From: Bradyrhizobium sp.
GTDB lineage: Bacteria > Pseudomonadota > Alphaproteobacteria > Rhizobiales > Xanthobacteraceae
Direction: 5' to 3'
Assembly (NCBI GenBank): GCA_030681365.1
Contig: JAUXWH010000220.1
Location: 1-34,647 of the forward strand
Length of the DNA stretch: 34,647 bases
The position numbers and the translations under genes were made by a program. Position 1 is the stretch's first letter; the number at the start of each line of letters is the position of its first letter. This document shows positions 7,463 through 16,773 of the stretch, one piece after another. The notes under the pieces are model-generated. The model saw only the letters and a list, made by a program, of their open reading frames with translations. It had not been told where the DNA came from and ran no database searches.

Positions 7463-9055
7463 ATGACCGACCATCCGCGCCGCGTAACCCGCGCTTTATT
7501 GTCCGTTTCCGACAAGACCGGGCTGATCGAATTCGCCCGGGCGCTGGCCGGCCACGGCATCGAACTGGTCTCGACCGGCGGCACCGCGAAGGCGATCGCG
7601 GCGGCCGGCCTGACGGTGAGGGATGTTTCGGAACTGACCGGATTTCCTGAAATGATGGACGGCCGGGTCAAGACGCTGCACCCGAAAGTGCATGGCGGGT
7701 TGCTGGCGATCCGCGACAATGCCGAGCATGCCGGTGCGATGAAGGCGCACGGCATTGCGCCGATCGACCTGCTGGTGGTCAACCTCTATCCGTTCGAAGC
7801 CACCGTCGACAAGGGCGCCGGCTACGAGGACTGCATCGAGAACATCGACATCGGCGGCCCCGCGATGATCCGGGCCGCGGCCAAGAACCACGACGACGTC
7901 GCCGTGGTGGTGGAGGCCAGTGACTATCAGGCCGTGCTCGACGAACTCGCCGCCAACGGCGGCGCGACCACACTGACCCTGCGCCGCCGCCTCGCGGCAA
8001 AGGCGTATGCCCGCACCGCCGCCTATGACGCGGCGATCTCGAACTGGTTTGCCAACGAGCTCAAGACCGACGCACCGGATTTTCGCGCCTTCGGCGGCCG
8101 ATTGATCCAGGCGCTGCGTTACGGCGAGAACCCGCACCAAACCGCCGCGTTCTACCGCACGCCCGACCAGCGCCCCGGCGTCGCCACGGCGCGGCAGCTG
8201 CAAGGCAAGGAGCTGTCCTACAACAACATCAACGACACCGATGCCGCCTATGAATGCCTCGGCGAGTTCGATGCGGCGCGCACCGCGGCCGTCGTTATCG
8301 TCAAGCATGCCAATCCCTGCGGCGTCGCCGAGGGCGCCGATCTCGTCAGCGCCTACCGCAAGGCGCTGGCCTGCGATTCAACATCGGCCTTCGGCGGCAT
8401 CGTCGCCCTGAACCGCACGCTCGATGCCGACGCCGCCCGCGCCATTACCGAGATTTTCACCGAGGTGATCATCGCGCCTGATGCCACGGAAGAGGCCATC
8501 GCCATCGTCGCCACCAAGAAGAACCTGCGGCTGTTGCTGGCCGGCGCGCTGCCCGATCCGCGCACGGTGGGCCTGACCGCCAAGACCGTCGCCGGCGGTT
8601 TGCTGGTGCAGAGCCGCGACAACGCCGTGGTCGACGGCATGACGCTGAAGGTCGCGACCAGGCGCGCGCCGACCGACGCCGAAATGCGGGATCTGAAATT
8701 CGCCTTCCGCGTCGCCAAGCACGTCAAGTCCAACACCATCGTCTATGCCAAGGATCTCGCCACCGTCGGCATCGGCGCCGGTCAGATGAGCCGGGTGGAT
8801 TCCGCGCGCATCGCCGCGCGCAAGGCGCAGGATGCCGCCGATGAACTGAAACTGGCGGCGCCGATGACCAAGGGTTCGGTGGTTGCCTCCGATGCGTTCT
8901 TTCCGTTCGCCGATGGACTGCTGGTCGCAATCGAGGCCGGCGCCACCGCCGTGATCCAGCCCGGCGGATCGATCCGCGACGATGAAGTCATCAAGGCCGC
9001 CGACGATGCCGGCATCGCCATGGTGTTCACCGGCGTCAGGCATTTCCGGCATTGA
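7463..9055 (+). CDS. purH: PurH: AICAR transformylase / IMP cyclohydrolase
   Basis: The 530-residue protein has the full bifunctional architecture and normal family length. The MGS-like IMP cyclohydrolase domain occupies residues 1 to about 150 ([33 protein letters not shown]). The AICAR formyltransferase domain follows, with the catalytic KHANPCGVA block at 281-289 (Lys281-His282) and the [10 protein letters not shown] and [10 protein letters not shown] blocks. It performs the last two steps of IMP synthesis in the cytoplasm, using 10-formyltetrahydrofolate. A purine-rich AGGAT sits about 8 bases before the ATG. It converges on the MFS gene, and a palindromic repeat fills the gap between the two. 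Confidence 0.97.
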   Translation: MTDHPRRVTRALLSVSDKTGLIEFARALAGHGIELVSTGGTAKAIAAAGLTVRDVSELTGFPEMMDGRVKTLHPKVHGGLLAIRDNAEHAGAMKAHGIAPIDLLVVNLYPFEATVDKGAGYEDCIENIDIGGPAMIRAAAKNHDDVAVVVEASDYQAVLDELAANGGATTLTLRRRLAAKAYARTAAYDAAISNWFANELKTDAPDFRAFGGRLIQALRYGENPHQTAAFYRTPDQRPGVATARQLQGKELSYNNINDTDAAYECLGEFDAARTAAVVIVKHANPCGVAEGADLVSAYRKALACDSTSAFGGIVALNRTLDADAARAITEIFTEVIIAPDATEEAIAIVATKKNLRLLLAGALPDPRTVGLTAKTVAGGLLVQSRDNAVVDGMTLKVATRRAPTDAEMRDLKFAFRVAKHVKSNTIVYAKDLATVGIGAGQMSRVDSARIAARKAQDAADELKLAAPMTKGSVVASDAFFPFADGLLVAIEAGATAVIQPGGSIRDDEVIKAADDAGIAMVFTGVRHFRH

Positions 9056-9063
9056 TCAATTCG

Positions 9064-9176
9064 CCATTCCGGGGCATCGCGCAGCGATGAACCCGGAATC
9101 TGGAGATGATGCGCGAGATTCCCCGATGTGCAATTGCACATCTGAGGTTCGCGCTGGCGCGCGCCCCGGAATGACG
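9064..9176. repeat. Intergenic palindromic repeat, copy A
   Basis: The element begins CATTCCGGGG and ends CCCCGGAATG(AC), giving inverted ends. Inside is an 18-base perfect palindrome (9125-9142) reading GATGTGCAATTGCACATC. It lies between the convergent purH and MFS genes and could form a hairpin in either transcript. Related copies occur at 17411-17494, 19092-19235, 24966-25003 and 30409-30505. Confidence 0.85.
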
Positions 9177-9177
9177 G

Positions 9178-10563
9178 TTAATTTTCCCGCACCCGCGACA
9201 GCAGCGCGAGGCCGGCGACGAAGAACAGCACCAGCACCGCCATGCCGGCCTTCTGGCTTGCGGTGATGGCGGTGACCGCGCCGACCAGCAGCGGGCCGAC
9301 AAAGGACGTCACCTTTCCGGTCAGCGCGAACAGTCCGAAATATTGCGCGACGCGGTCTTTCGGAGCCATGCGAACCAGCAGCGAGCGCGACGCCGCCTGC
9401 AGCGGGCCGCCTGCCATGCCGATCAGGCAGCCCAGCACCAGATAGGCGCGCTCCGCGGCGCCGGCAAACAGCGCGCCGCCCGGTTCCGGCGGCGTAACCT
9501 TGACGAAGAAGATCGAATCCCTGTCGACCAGCAGGATGCCGATGATCGACGACAGCAGAATCACCGTGCTGCCGGCGATGACCCGCTTCGGCCCGAGCGT
9601 ATCGTCGAACTTGCCGCCGAGCCACGCGCCAAAGGTGCCGGCGATCGCGAGCAGGATCCCGAACGTACCGATCTGGATGGTGTGCCAGCCGAACGTGCCG
9701 GCGGCGTAGATGCCGCCGAACGCGAACAGCGACACCAGCCCGTCGGTATAGACCATGTTGGCGAGCAGGAACGCCGCCATCGACCTGCGTTTCGGCAGTT
9801 CGGCGAGCGTCCCCTTCAACCCGGTGAGGCCCGCGCGCAGCGCGTCGCGCACCCGCAGCTTGGCCGGATAGTCCGGCGTCAGCAGGAACAGCGGCGTCAC
9901 GAAGATGATGAACCAGATCGCCGTGAACGGGCCGGTGATGCGAGCGCCCTCATGCGTCACGGGATCGAGACCGAACAGCGGCATGAAGCCGAACAGCGTG
10001 CGACCGGTGCCCGGATTGGCCGCCAGAAACCCGAGCACCATCACCAAAGTGAGAATGCCGCCGACATAACCCGTGGCCCAGCCGGTGCCGGACAATCGCC
10101 CGATCTTGTCGGGCGGTACCAGCGACGGCATCATCGCGTTGTTGAACACGGTGGCGAATTCGACACCGATGGTCGCGATCCCGTAGGCGAGCAGCAGCGC
10201 CGGAATCACGCTGGTGTCGCCGGGCTTGCCGAACCACATCAGCGAGGAGCCGATCACCAGCAGCGCGCCGAATGCGGCAATCCACGGCTTGCGGCGGCCG
10301 CTGGCGTCCGCGATCGCCCCCAGCACCGGCGACAACAGCGCGATCACGATCCCCGCCGCCGCGGTCGCAAAGCCCCACATCGCCTGCCCGCTGGCGGGGT
10401 TGGACGCCACATGGGTAGCGAAATAAGGCGCGAACACGAAGGTGGTGATCAGCGTGAAATAGGGTTGCGCGGCCCAATCGAAGAAGATCCAGCTGACGAC
10501 GGCGGCGCGGCGCGGATAGATCTTGATGTCCGCAATGCGCGCATCCGGGGCAATGGTGGTCAT
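9178..10563 (-). CDS. UMF1-type MFS transporter
   Basis: The 461-residue membrane protein has about twelve hydrophobic segments. Its opening region, with FDWAAQPYFTLITTFVFAPYF, is characteristic of the UMF1/Atg22-like branch of the major facilitator superfamily. The cytoplasmic loop signature DASGRRKPW follows the second helix and a related segment appears mid-protein. The substrate is unknown; Atg22 relatives export amino acids from vacuoles, which does not establish the role here. I use the ATG at 10561-10563, which has an AGAAGA-type ribosome site upstream, rather than the in-frame GTG at 10587. It is divergent from the gamma-glutamyltransferase gene with about 120 bases between the chosen starts, so the two may share a control region. 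Confidence 0.88.
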   Translation of the reverse strand: MTTIAPDARIADIKIYPRRAAVVSWIFFDWAAQPYFTLITTFVFAPYFATHVASNPASGQAMWGFATAAAGIVIALLSPVLGAIADASGRRKPWIAAFGALLVIGSSLMWFGKPGDTSVIPALLLAYGIATIGVEFATVFNNAMMPSLVPPDKIGRLSGTGWATGYVGGILTLVMVLGFLAANPGTGRTLFGFMPLFGLDPVTHEGARITGPFTAIWFIIFVTPLFLLTPDYPAKLRVRDALRAGLTGLKGTLAELPKRRSMAAFLLANMVYTDGLVSLFAFGGIYAAGTFGWHTIQIGTFGILLAIAGTFGAWLGGKFDDTLGPKRVIAGSTVILLSSIIGILLVDRDSIFFVKVTPPEPGGALFAGAAERAYLVLGCLIGMAGGPLQAASRSLLVRMAPKDRVAQYFGLFALTGKVTSFVGPLLVGAVTAITASQKAGMAVLVLFFVAGLALLSRVREN

Positions 10564-10686
10564 GTTCGATATCTTCTGCCGAATCACGAAGAGGCGTTTT
10601 GCCCCGCGGGCCGGAATTCATATAGCATTCGCGGCAGCAAAGAGCCTGCGTCATTTCGCTGATCGCGGCCCACAATGGATGGTTTG

Positions 10687-12435
10687 ATGGTTTCGTTCAC
10701 AGCCGAACGGCGCAGACTGCTCGTCGCAATCGCGTTGGTTGTCATATCATGCGTGCCGGCAGGCGCGCAGGAGCGCCGCGCCTACATCCCCGCCGGCACC
10801 GTTCAAGCCGTTCCTGCCGAACACGGCATGGTGGTGGCGCAGGAGAAGATCGGCGCGCGCATCGGCGCCGATATCCTGCGGCGGGGCGGCAATGCGGTCG
10901 ACGCCGCGGTCGCGACCGGCTTTGCGCTCGCGGTCACCTATCCGCGCGCGGGAAACATCGGCGGCGGCGGCTTCATGGTCATCCACTCGGCGGAGCGCCG
11001 CGAGGACGTCGCCATCGACTATCGCGAGACCGCGCCGGCCGCGGCCACCCGCGACATGTTCATCGGCGCCGACGGCAAGCCCGATATCGCGAAGTCGCGC
11101 GATTCCGCGCTCAGCATCGGCGTTCCCGGCACCGTCGCCGGCCTGACGCTGGCGCTGGAGAAATACGGCTCGGGAAAATTCACGCTGGCGGAACTGCTCG
11201 AGCCGGCCATCGCGCTTGCGCGCGACGGTTTTGTCATCGCCGACGACATGGCCGACACGCTGCCCGGCATCGCGCGGCGGCTTTCGCGCTGGCCGTCCTC
11301 GGCGAAGATATTTTCCCGCGCCGACGGCTCGTCGTTGCGGGAAGGCGACACCCTGGTGCAGGCGGATCTGGCGGCGACGCTTTCGGCCATCGCGGCGCAG
11401 GGAGCCCGCGGATTTTACCAGGGCCCGGTCGCGGAAAAACTTGCGGCGGAGGTTCGCGAGGCCGGCGGCATCATGACGGCGGACGATCTCAAATCCTATC
11501 AACCCGTGATCCGCGCGCCGGTGCGCGGAAGCTACCGCGGTTACGAGATCATCTCGATGCCGCCGCCGTCGTCGGGCGGCGTGGTGCTGCTGGAGACGCT
11601 GAACATTCTGGAGGGATTTCCGCTGCCCGACTTGAAGCAGGGCTCGGCGCCCTCGCTGCATGTCATGATCGAGGCGATGAAACGCGCCTATGCCGATCGC
11701 GCGCGCTATCTCGGCGATCCCGACTTCATCAGCGCGCCGGTGGCGACGCTGATGTCGAAGGAATACGCCGCCAGGCAGCGCGCCAGCATCGACCTCGACC
11801 GCGCCACGCCGTGGACCGATGCGCTGTCGGCGACGCCGCCGCCGACACCGCGCGAAAGCAGCAACACCACGCATTACTCGGTGGTGGACAGCCGCGGCAA
11901 TGCCGTCAGCAACACCTACACGCTGAATTTTCCCTACGGCGTCGGCCTGGTCGCCGACGGCACCGGCGTGCTGCTCAACAACGAGCTCGACGATTTCACC
12001 GCGGCGCCCGGCGCTTCCAACGCCTTTGGCCTGGTCGGATTCGAAGCCAATTTGCCCGGTCCCGGCAAACGGCCGCTGTCGTCGATGACGCCGACCATCG
12101 TGCTGAAGGACGGCAGGCCGGTGCTGGTGACAGGTTCGCCCGGCGGCAGCCGCATCATCTCGACGGTGCTGCAAGTGATCGTCAACGTGCTCGATTACAA
12201 GATGGATGTCGCGACCGCGGTGGCGGCGCCGCGCCTGCATCACCAATGGCTGCCGGATGTGGTGCGAATCGAGCGCGGTTTCGCCGACGACGCCCTGACT
12301 GATCTGCGGGCCAGGGGCCATGAGGTGATCGAGCCGCTCGGCCAGACCTCGGCCAATTCGATCGCCGTGACGCCGCACGGATTGCTCGGCGCCCCCGATC
12401 CGCGTACCCGTGGCGCGGAAGCCGCGGGGCAGTAA
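10687..12435 (+). CDS. ggt: Gamma-glutamyltransferase, exported
   Basis: The gene encodes about 582 residues. The N-terminus (RRR, then LLVAIALVVISCVPAGA) is a signal peptide, so the enzyme is periplasmic. The precursor is cut autocatalytically before the nucleophilic Thr of the NTTHYSVVD motif. That residue is Thr394 with this start (codon 11866-11868), matching the family's position. Other conserved blocks are NAVDAAVAT, GNIGGGGFM, PLSSMTPTIV and GSPGGSRII. The enzyme cleaves glutathione and other gamma-glutamyl compounds or transfers the glutamyl group. An upstream ATG at 10675 is also possible. The SDR gene follows 20 bases after the stop, so the two are probably cotranscribed, although no shared pathway is obvious. 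Confidence 0.95.
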   Translation: MVSFTAERRRLLVAIALVVISCVPAGAQERRAYIPAGTVQAVPAEHGMVVAQEKIGARIGADILRRGGNAVDAAVATGFALAVTYPRAGNIGGGGFMVIHSAERREDVAIDYRETAPAAATRDMFIGADGKPDIAKSRDSALSIGVPGTVAGLTLALEKYGSGKFTLAELLEPAIALARDGFVIADDMADTLPGIARRLSRWPSSAKIFSRADGSSLREGDTLVQADLAATLSAIAAQGARGFYQGPVAEKLAAEVREAGGIMTADDLKSYQPVIRAPVRGSYRGYEIISMPPPSSGGVVLLETLNILEGFPLPDLKQGSAPSLHVMIEAMKRAYADRARYLGDPDFISAPVATLMSKEYAARQRASIDLDRATPWTDALSATPPPTPRESSNTTHYSVVDSRGNAVSNTYTLNFPYGVGLVADGTGVLLNNELDDFTAAPGASNAFGLVGFEANLPGPGKRPLSSMTPTIVLKDGRPVLVTGSPGGSRIISTVLQVIVNVLDYKMDVATAVAAPRLHHQWLPDVVRIERGFADDALTDLRARGHEVIEPLGQTSANSIAVTPHGLLGAPDPRTRGAEAAGQ

Positions 12436-12455
12436 GACCGCGACAGGAGAGAAAC

Positions 12456-13352
12456 ATGACGTCACTCAAGGGCAAGACGCTGTTCGTATCCGGCGGCAGC
12501 CGCGGCATCGGGCTTGCGATCGCGCTGCGCGCCGCGCGCGACGGCGCCAATGTCGCGATCGCCGCCAAGACCGCCGAGCCGCATCCGAGATTGAAGGGTA
12601 CCATCTACACCGCCGCCGACGAAGTCCGCGCCGCCGGCGGCAAGGCGTTGCCCCTGCTGTGCGATATCAGGGACGAGGCCCAGGTGATCGTGGCGATTGA
12701 CCAGACCGTCGCCGAATTCGGCGGCATCGACATCTGCGTCAACAATGCCAGCGCCATCAGCCTGACCAATTCGCAAGCCACCGACATGAAGCGATTCGAT
12801 CTGATGATGGGCATCAACACCCGCGGCACCTTCATGGTGTCGAAGTACGCCATCCCGCATCTGAAGAAGGCGGAAAACCCGCACATCCTGATGCTGTCGC
12901 CGCCGCTCGACATGCAGACGAAATGGTTCGAGCATTCCACCGCCTACACCATGGCGAAGTTCGGCATGAGCATGTGCGTGCTGGGTCTGTCAGGTGAATT
13001 GAAATCGGCGGGCATCGCCGTCAACGCGCTGTGGCCGCGCACCACCATCGCCACCGCCGCGGTCGGCAACCTCCTCGGCGGCGACGCCATGATGCGCGCC
13101 AGCCGCACGCCCGAGATCATGGGCGACGCCGCCTACGCGATCTTCACCAAGCCGTCGCGCGAATTTACCGGGCAGTTCTGCATCGACGACAAGGTGCTCT
13201 ATGCAAGCGGCGTGCGCGACTTCCAGCAGTACCGGGTCGACCCTTCTGTCCCCCTGATGTCGGATTTCTTCGTGCCCGACGACGATTTGCCGCCGCCTGG
13301 CGTCACCGTGCGGGCGCTGCCTTCCGTCGGCGAGGCGCAGAAGGGGCGCTGA
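12456..13352 (+). CDS. SDR oxidoreductase, HSDL2-like
   Basis: This 298-residue short-chain dehydrogenase has the nucleotide loop SGGSRGIG at residues 12-19, a CDIRDE block after strand 3, NNAS near residue 95, and the catalytic YTMAK with Tyr164 and Lys168. The LSPPLDMQTKWF segment and the C-terminal extension resemble the classical-like subgroup that includes human HSDL2 and bacterial proteins labelled NAD(P)-dependent oxidoreductase. No SCP2 domain is attached. The expected Ser of the catalytic triad is in the HILMLSPP stretch. The ribosome site CAGGAGAG lies seven bases before the ATG. The substrate is unknown; lipid or acyl-CoA metabolism is a guess from distant relatives. Confidence 0.88.
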   Translation: MTSLKGKTLFVSGGSRGIGLAIALRAARDGANVAIAAKTAEPHPRLKGTIYTAADEVRAAGGKALPLLCDIRDEAQVIVAIDQTVAEFGGIDICVNNASAISLTNSQATDMKRFDLMMGINTRGTFMVSKYAIPHLKKAENPHILMLSPPLDMQTKWFEHSTAYTMAKFGMSMCVLGLSGELKSAGIAVNALWPRTTIATAAVGNLLGGDAMMRASRTPEIMGDAAYAIFTKPSREFTGQFCIDDKVLYASGVRDFQQYRVDPSVPLMSDFFVPDDDLPPPGVTVRALPSVGEAQKGR

Positions 13353-13456
13353 TCCGGGCGCGGGACTCCGATCCCGTAATACTACGGGGTTCAACCCTCC
13401 GCAGGTTCTTAAGATCTGCACGGTATCGGTCAGTCTTTCTTAATCGGAGATACGAA

Positions 13457-15148
13457 ATGATCGGGTTCCGCAATATTGCGATCATCGCCAAGATCGCGGT
13501 TCCCGCGACCATCGTCGCCGTCGTCTCGATCGGGATCGTGCTCTACGCCTCGCTGGCGGTGACCCATCTGTCGGATACTGCGGCGGCCCTGGTGGACGGA
13601 AACGCCACGCGGGTGCAGCTCGCGCTTCAGGCCGAGAGCGCCTTCAACAACGCCGCCATCAGCGAAAAGAACGTGATCCTGAGCGACGACGCAAAGGTGG
13701 CACAGGGGCATATCGCGCTTTACGACAAGGCGACGGCCGCCACTCTTGACGCCATCACCAAATTTGAAGCCATCACGCAGGCCGCCGAACAGCGCAGCCT
13801 GATCGATACTTTCCGCAGCGCCGTCATCGGCCGGCGGGAGGCCAGCGCCCAGGTGTTCGAGCTCGCGCTCGCAGGCAAGGTGAAAGAGGCCTTTGACCAT
13901 TCGCGCGGCGTGGCCGCCAAGCATCGCCAGGTCGCCATCGGGGCGGTCAGCAAGCTGATCGGCATGAACGTCGAGAAAATGCGCGAGGCACGCGACGCCA
14001 GCGTGGCCATGGCCGCAGAGACCCGGGCATGGTTGGTGATCGGCGCCGCCGCCGGGCTGATCTGCGCCTTCGGTGTGCTCGGCTGGATCGCGCTCTATCA
14101 GATTTCTCGGCCGCTCGCCTCGATGACGGGTGAGATGACCAAGCTCGCCAACGGCGATCTCGACATCCAGATCGAGGGGGCCGACCGCGCCGATGAGGTC
14201 GGCGGGCTGGCCCGGTCACTGCAGGTATTCAAGGAGAACGCGATCACGGCGCGCCGGCTCGAGGCCGAGCAGCGCGAGCAGCAGGTTCAAAAGGAGCGGC
14301 GTCAGCACGTCGTCGAGGAATACATCGCGGTATTCGACGCGCAGGTGTGCGAGGCGCTCGACACGCTGAGCGCCGCGTCGACAGAGATGCACTCTACCGC
14401 CGGCAGCATGTCGGCCACGGCCGAGGAAACCAGCCGGCAGGCCACCGCGGTGACGACCACCTCGGACCAGACGTCGTCCAACGTGTCGACCGTGGCGGCC
14501 GCGACCGAGCAGTTGCATGCCTCCACCAACGAGATTTCCCGTCAGGTCACGCAGTCGGCTGAATTCGCTTCCACCGCGGTGGTCGAGGCCGAGCGCACCA
14601 ACGCCACCATCCAGGGCCTCGCCGAGACCGCGCAGAAGATCGGCGACGTCGTCTCGCTGATTCAGAATATCGCCTCGCAAACCAACCTGCTGGCGCTCAA
14701 CGCGACCATCGAAGCGGCGCGGGCCGGCGACGCCGGCCGGGGCTTTGCCGTGGTGGCGAGCGAGGTCAAGGCGCTGGCAAATCAGACCGCCAAGGCCACC
14801 GAAGATATCTCGACACAGATCGCCGCCATCCAGGGCGAAACCGGCAACGCAGTCGAGGCGATCAAGGCGATCGGCGGCACGATCCGCCAGATGAACGAAA
14901 TCGCGTCGGCCATTGCCGCTGCGGTCGAGCAGCAGGGCGCCGCGACCCGGGACATCTCCAACAACATTCAGCTGGTGGCGCAGGGCACCAGCGGCGTGGC
15001 AGCCAATATCGCCGGGGTGAACGAGGCTGCTCAGGAAACCGGCACCGCGGCCGGCCAGGTGCTGACCGCTGCCGACGATCTCAGCCGCCAGTCGGACAAA
15101 CTGCGCAGCAATGTGAACGGCTTCCTGGCCAAGATCCGCGCGGCGTAA
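13457..15148 (+). CDS. Methyl-accepting chemotaxis protein
   Basis: The 563-residue receptor has a standard layout. There is a short cytoplasmic N-terminus, a first transmembrane helix at about residues 12-35, a periplasmic four-helix-bundle sensor (4HB_MCP type), a second helix at about 190-213, and a HAMP domain beginning RPLASMTGEMTKLANGDL. A long coiled-coil signalling domain follows. The highly conserved hairpin tip is present (IASQTNLLALNATIEAARAG then GRGFAVVASEVKALA) and would contact CheA and CheW. No C-terminal CheR-tethering pentapeptide is seen. The ligand is unknown. The frame is open well upstream (to 13031), but that part overlaps the SDR gene. The ATG at 13457 follows a CGGAGA ribosome site. 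The gene is monocistronic, as is common for Bradyrhizobium receptors. Confidence 0.94.
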   Translation: MIGFRNIAIIAKIAVPATIVAVVSIGIVLYASLAVTHLSDTAAALVDGNATRVQLALQAESAFNNAAISEKNVILSDDAKVAQGHIALYDKATAATLDAITKFEAITQAAEQRSLIDTFRSAVIGRREASAQVFELALAGKVKEAFDHSRGVAAKHRQVAIGAVSKLIGMNVEKMREARDASVAMAAETRAWLVIGAAAGLICAFGVLGWIALYQISRPLASMTGEMTKLANGDLDIQIEGADRADEVGGLARSLQVFKENAITARRLEAEQREQQVQKERRQHVVEEYIAVFDAQVCEALDTLSAASTEMHSTAGSMSATAEETSRQATAVTTTSDQTSSNVSTVAAATEQLHASTNEISRQVTQSAEFASTAVVEAERTNATIQGLAETAQKIGDVVSLIQNIASQTNLLALNATIEAARAGDAGRGFAVVASEVKALANQTAKATEDISTQIAAIQGETGNAVEAIKAIGGTIRQMNEIASAIAAAVEQQGAATRDISNNIQLVAQGTSGVAANIAGVNEAAQETGTAAGQVLTAADDLSRQSDKLRSNVNGFLAKIRAA

Positions 15149-15192
15149 CGAGCCGGCAGACGCATTCAGCCCGGGTGCGGATGTGAGGCCGG

Positions 15193-15222
15193 CCCCGGAT
15201 TAAGCGAGGGGTTCATCCGGGG
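15193..15222. terminator. Hairpin between convergent MCP and GST genes
   Basis: CCCCGGAT and ATCCGGGG form a perfect 8-base stem around a 14-base loop, placed between the ends of two convergent genes. No clear T-run follows on either strand, so it may be a bidirectional terminator or only a repeat remnant. Confidence 0.45.
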
Positions 15223-15240
15223 TACGGTGGCGGCAACCCA

Positions 15241-15906
15241 TCACCGTCCGATCGTGTACGGCCCGCCTTTTTCCAGCGCCCGTTGGTAGGCCGGACGGGC
15301 GTGAATGCGGTCGAGGAACGCCATCGCCCTGGGGTGGCCCTGCTCGAGCCCGCCGCGCGCGGCGGCGGCCTCCAGCGGAAAACTCATCTGGATGTCGGCG
15401 GCGGTGAATTCATTGCCGGCGAACCACTCGCTTTTCCCGAGCTCGCTCTCCCACCAGGCCATGTGCTGTTTGAGCTGTGGATTGACCAGCGCGGTCAGCG
15501 CCTGATTGCAGACCTTGCGCACCAGCGGCCGCAGCAGCGCCGGCGCGCGCTTCGGCATCAGCGTGAACAGCAGCTTCAGGAGCAACGGCGGCATCGCCGA
15601 TCCCTCGGCATAGTGCAGCCAATAGCGATAACGCAGCCGCTCCGGGGTTTTGGGCTGCGGAATCAGGCGCCCGTCGCCATAGGTATCGATGATGTATTCG
15701 GCGATCGCGCCCGACTCCGCGATCGTGTTGCCGTTGTCGGTAATGACGGGCGATTTGCCGAGCGGGTGCACCGCGCGCAATTCCGCGGGCGCCCGCATGT
15801 CCGGCTGACGCTGATAGCGGACGATCTCGTAGGGAACACCGAGTTCCTCCAGCAGCCACAGCACACGCTGGGAACGGGAGTTGTTGAGGTGATGGACGGT
15901 AAGCAT
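15241..15906 (-). CDS. Glutathione S-transferase family protein
   Basis: The 221-residue protein has a thioredoxin-like N-terminal domain (residues 1-80). It opens MLTVHHLNNSRSQRVLWLLEELG, in which the SRSQR Ser or Asn is the likely glutathione-activating residue. The cis-Pro lies in KSPVI near 54 and the ESGAI glutathione-binding motif at about 64-68. The C-terminal helical domain includes FTAADIQMSFPLE, matching the GST N-capping box. It is probably a cytosolic detoxifying or GSH-dependent enzyme of unknown substrate. It is divergent from the DUF2239 gene. The 179-base gap holds an operator-like inverted repeat that could influence both. Confidence 0.92.
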   Translation of the reverse strand: MLTVHHLNNSRSQRVLWLLEELGVPYEIVRYQRQPDMRAPAELRAVHPLGKSPVITDNGNTIAESGAIAEYIIDTYGDGRLIPQPKTPERLRYRYWLHYAEGSAMPPLLLKLLFTLMPKRAPALLRPLVRKVCNQALTALVNPQLKQHMAWWESELGKSEWFAGNEFTAADIQMSFPLEAAAARGGLEQGHPRAMAFLDRIHARPAYQRALEKGGPYTIGR

Positions 15907-16012
15907 GGCGTTTCCCCGCAGGCGGTTCGTTGCTGGATCTGCCGTCTCGTAGCAGTGGACCGGCGGGTTGGCGACTGGAGCTGTTACGGCCGTCAGCCGG
16001 CCGCCGCTGGCA

Positions 16013-16061
16013 ATTAATACCCGGATGATATTGACATCGTAATTTATCCGGGTAAATTAAT
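16013..16061. promoter_or_regulatory. Promoter with inverted-repeat operator for the DUF2239 gene
   Basis: TACCCGGAT (16018-16026) and ATCCGGGTA (16046-16054) are perfect 9-base inverted copies. The right copy sits in a 16-base near-palindrome, ATTTATCCGGGTAAAT (16042-16057), with one mismatched pair. A TTGACA -35 (16031-16036) and a TAAATT -10 (16053-16058) with a 16-base spacer interleave with these arms. A bound repressor would therefore block polymerase. The regulator is not encoded next to it. Confidence 0.65.
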
Positions 16062-16085
16062 ATGGTCAAAAATCGAGGTTTTCCA

Positions 16086-16694
16086 ATGGTTCAAGCAGCC
16101 CCCCAATGCGTTACCGCCTTCATTGGACAGCAGCGGCTGGCCTCCGGCCCGCTGGCCGAGGTCGCGCTGGCCGTCATGAAGGCATCCAGAAGCGCCGCCG
16201 AGAAGACCATCCTCATCTTCAACGATGCCAACGGCCGTGCGCTCGATCTGGATCTGCGCGGCAGCGAGCGCGACATCGTCGCGCGGTTGCCGCAACCGGC
16301 TTCGAATCCGCCATTGTCAGCCGAAGACCTGCCTGAGCCGGGGCCGCGCGGGCCGGGGCGGCCCCGGCTCGGGGTCGTGGCCCGCGAGGTGACGCTGTTG
16401 CCACGGCATTGGGAGTGGCTGGGGACACAGCCCGGCGGTGCATCGGTGGCACTGCGAAAGCTCGTGGAGGCGGCGCGCCGCTCCAGCGGCGACCTGGATC
16501 GCAGCCGCGCCGCGAGAGACGCCGCCTATCATTTCATGTCCGCGATGGCCGGCGATCTGCCAAACTTCGAGGAAGCCTCGCGGGCTTTGTTCGGCGACGA
16601 TCGACGGCAGTTTGTCGCGCTCATCGCCGGCTGGCCCGGCGATATCCGCGATCACATCGTCAAGCTTGCCTTCAGCGATCGGGCCGAAGGTTGA
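16086..16694 (+). CDS. DUF2239 family protein
   Basis: This 202-residue protein matches the DUF2239 family, which has no assigned function. It begins with a compact alpha/beta part (TAFIGQQRLASGPLAEVA, then TILIFNDANGR). A Pro/Gly/Arg-rich linker with GPRGPGRPRLGV follows around residue 90, an AT-hook-like GRP core that might touch DNA. The helical C-terminal half contains EVTLLPRHWEWL and a VALRKLVEAARR segment. The LLPRHWEWL and GGASVALRKLV blocks are typical of this family. An ATG at 16062 is in frame, but GAGG eight bases before 16086 favours the later start. A TTGACA promoter with an operator precedes it, so expression is probably tightly controlled. Confidence 0.85.
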   Translation: MVQAAPQCVTAFIGQQRLASGPLAEVALAVMKASRSAAEKTILIFNDANGRALDLDLRGSERDIVARLPQPASNPPLSAEDLPEPGPRGPGRPRLGVVAREVTLLPRHWEWLGTQPGGASVALRKLVEAARRSSGDLDRSRAARDAAYHFMSAMAGDLPNFEEASRALFGDDRRQFVALIAGWPGDIRDHIVKLAFSDRAEG

Positions 16695-16773
16695 TCGGGC
16701 GATTGCGGCGCGCTAGGCTGATTGAGATGATAGAGATCATATAAGTCCGAACGCCCGTCGCAGGAGAGACACC

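Noticed and set aside
9343..10662. Plus-strand open frame of 439 codons opposite the MFS transporter
   Set aside because: It is extremely rich in Arg, Gln and His, a typical shadow of a membrane-protein gene; the minus strand gives clean membrane helices.
10747..12465. Minus-strand open frame of 572 codons opposite ggt
   Set aside because: Unusual length, but Arg/His-rich without motifs, whereas the plus-strand frame has an intact gamma-glutamyltransferase with signal peptide and catalytic Thr.
13031..13456. Possible N-terminal extension of the chemoreceptor
   Set aside because: It overlaps the SDR gene in another frame and has a shadow-like composition; a ribosome site and a normal receptor N-terminus occur at 13457.
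16727..16740. ATGAT-N4-ATCAT palindrome upstream of the isomerase gene
   Set aside because: Only five-base arms, no supporting promoter elements at proper distances and no second copy; chance is likely.
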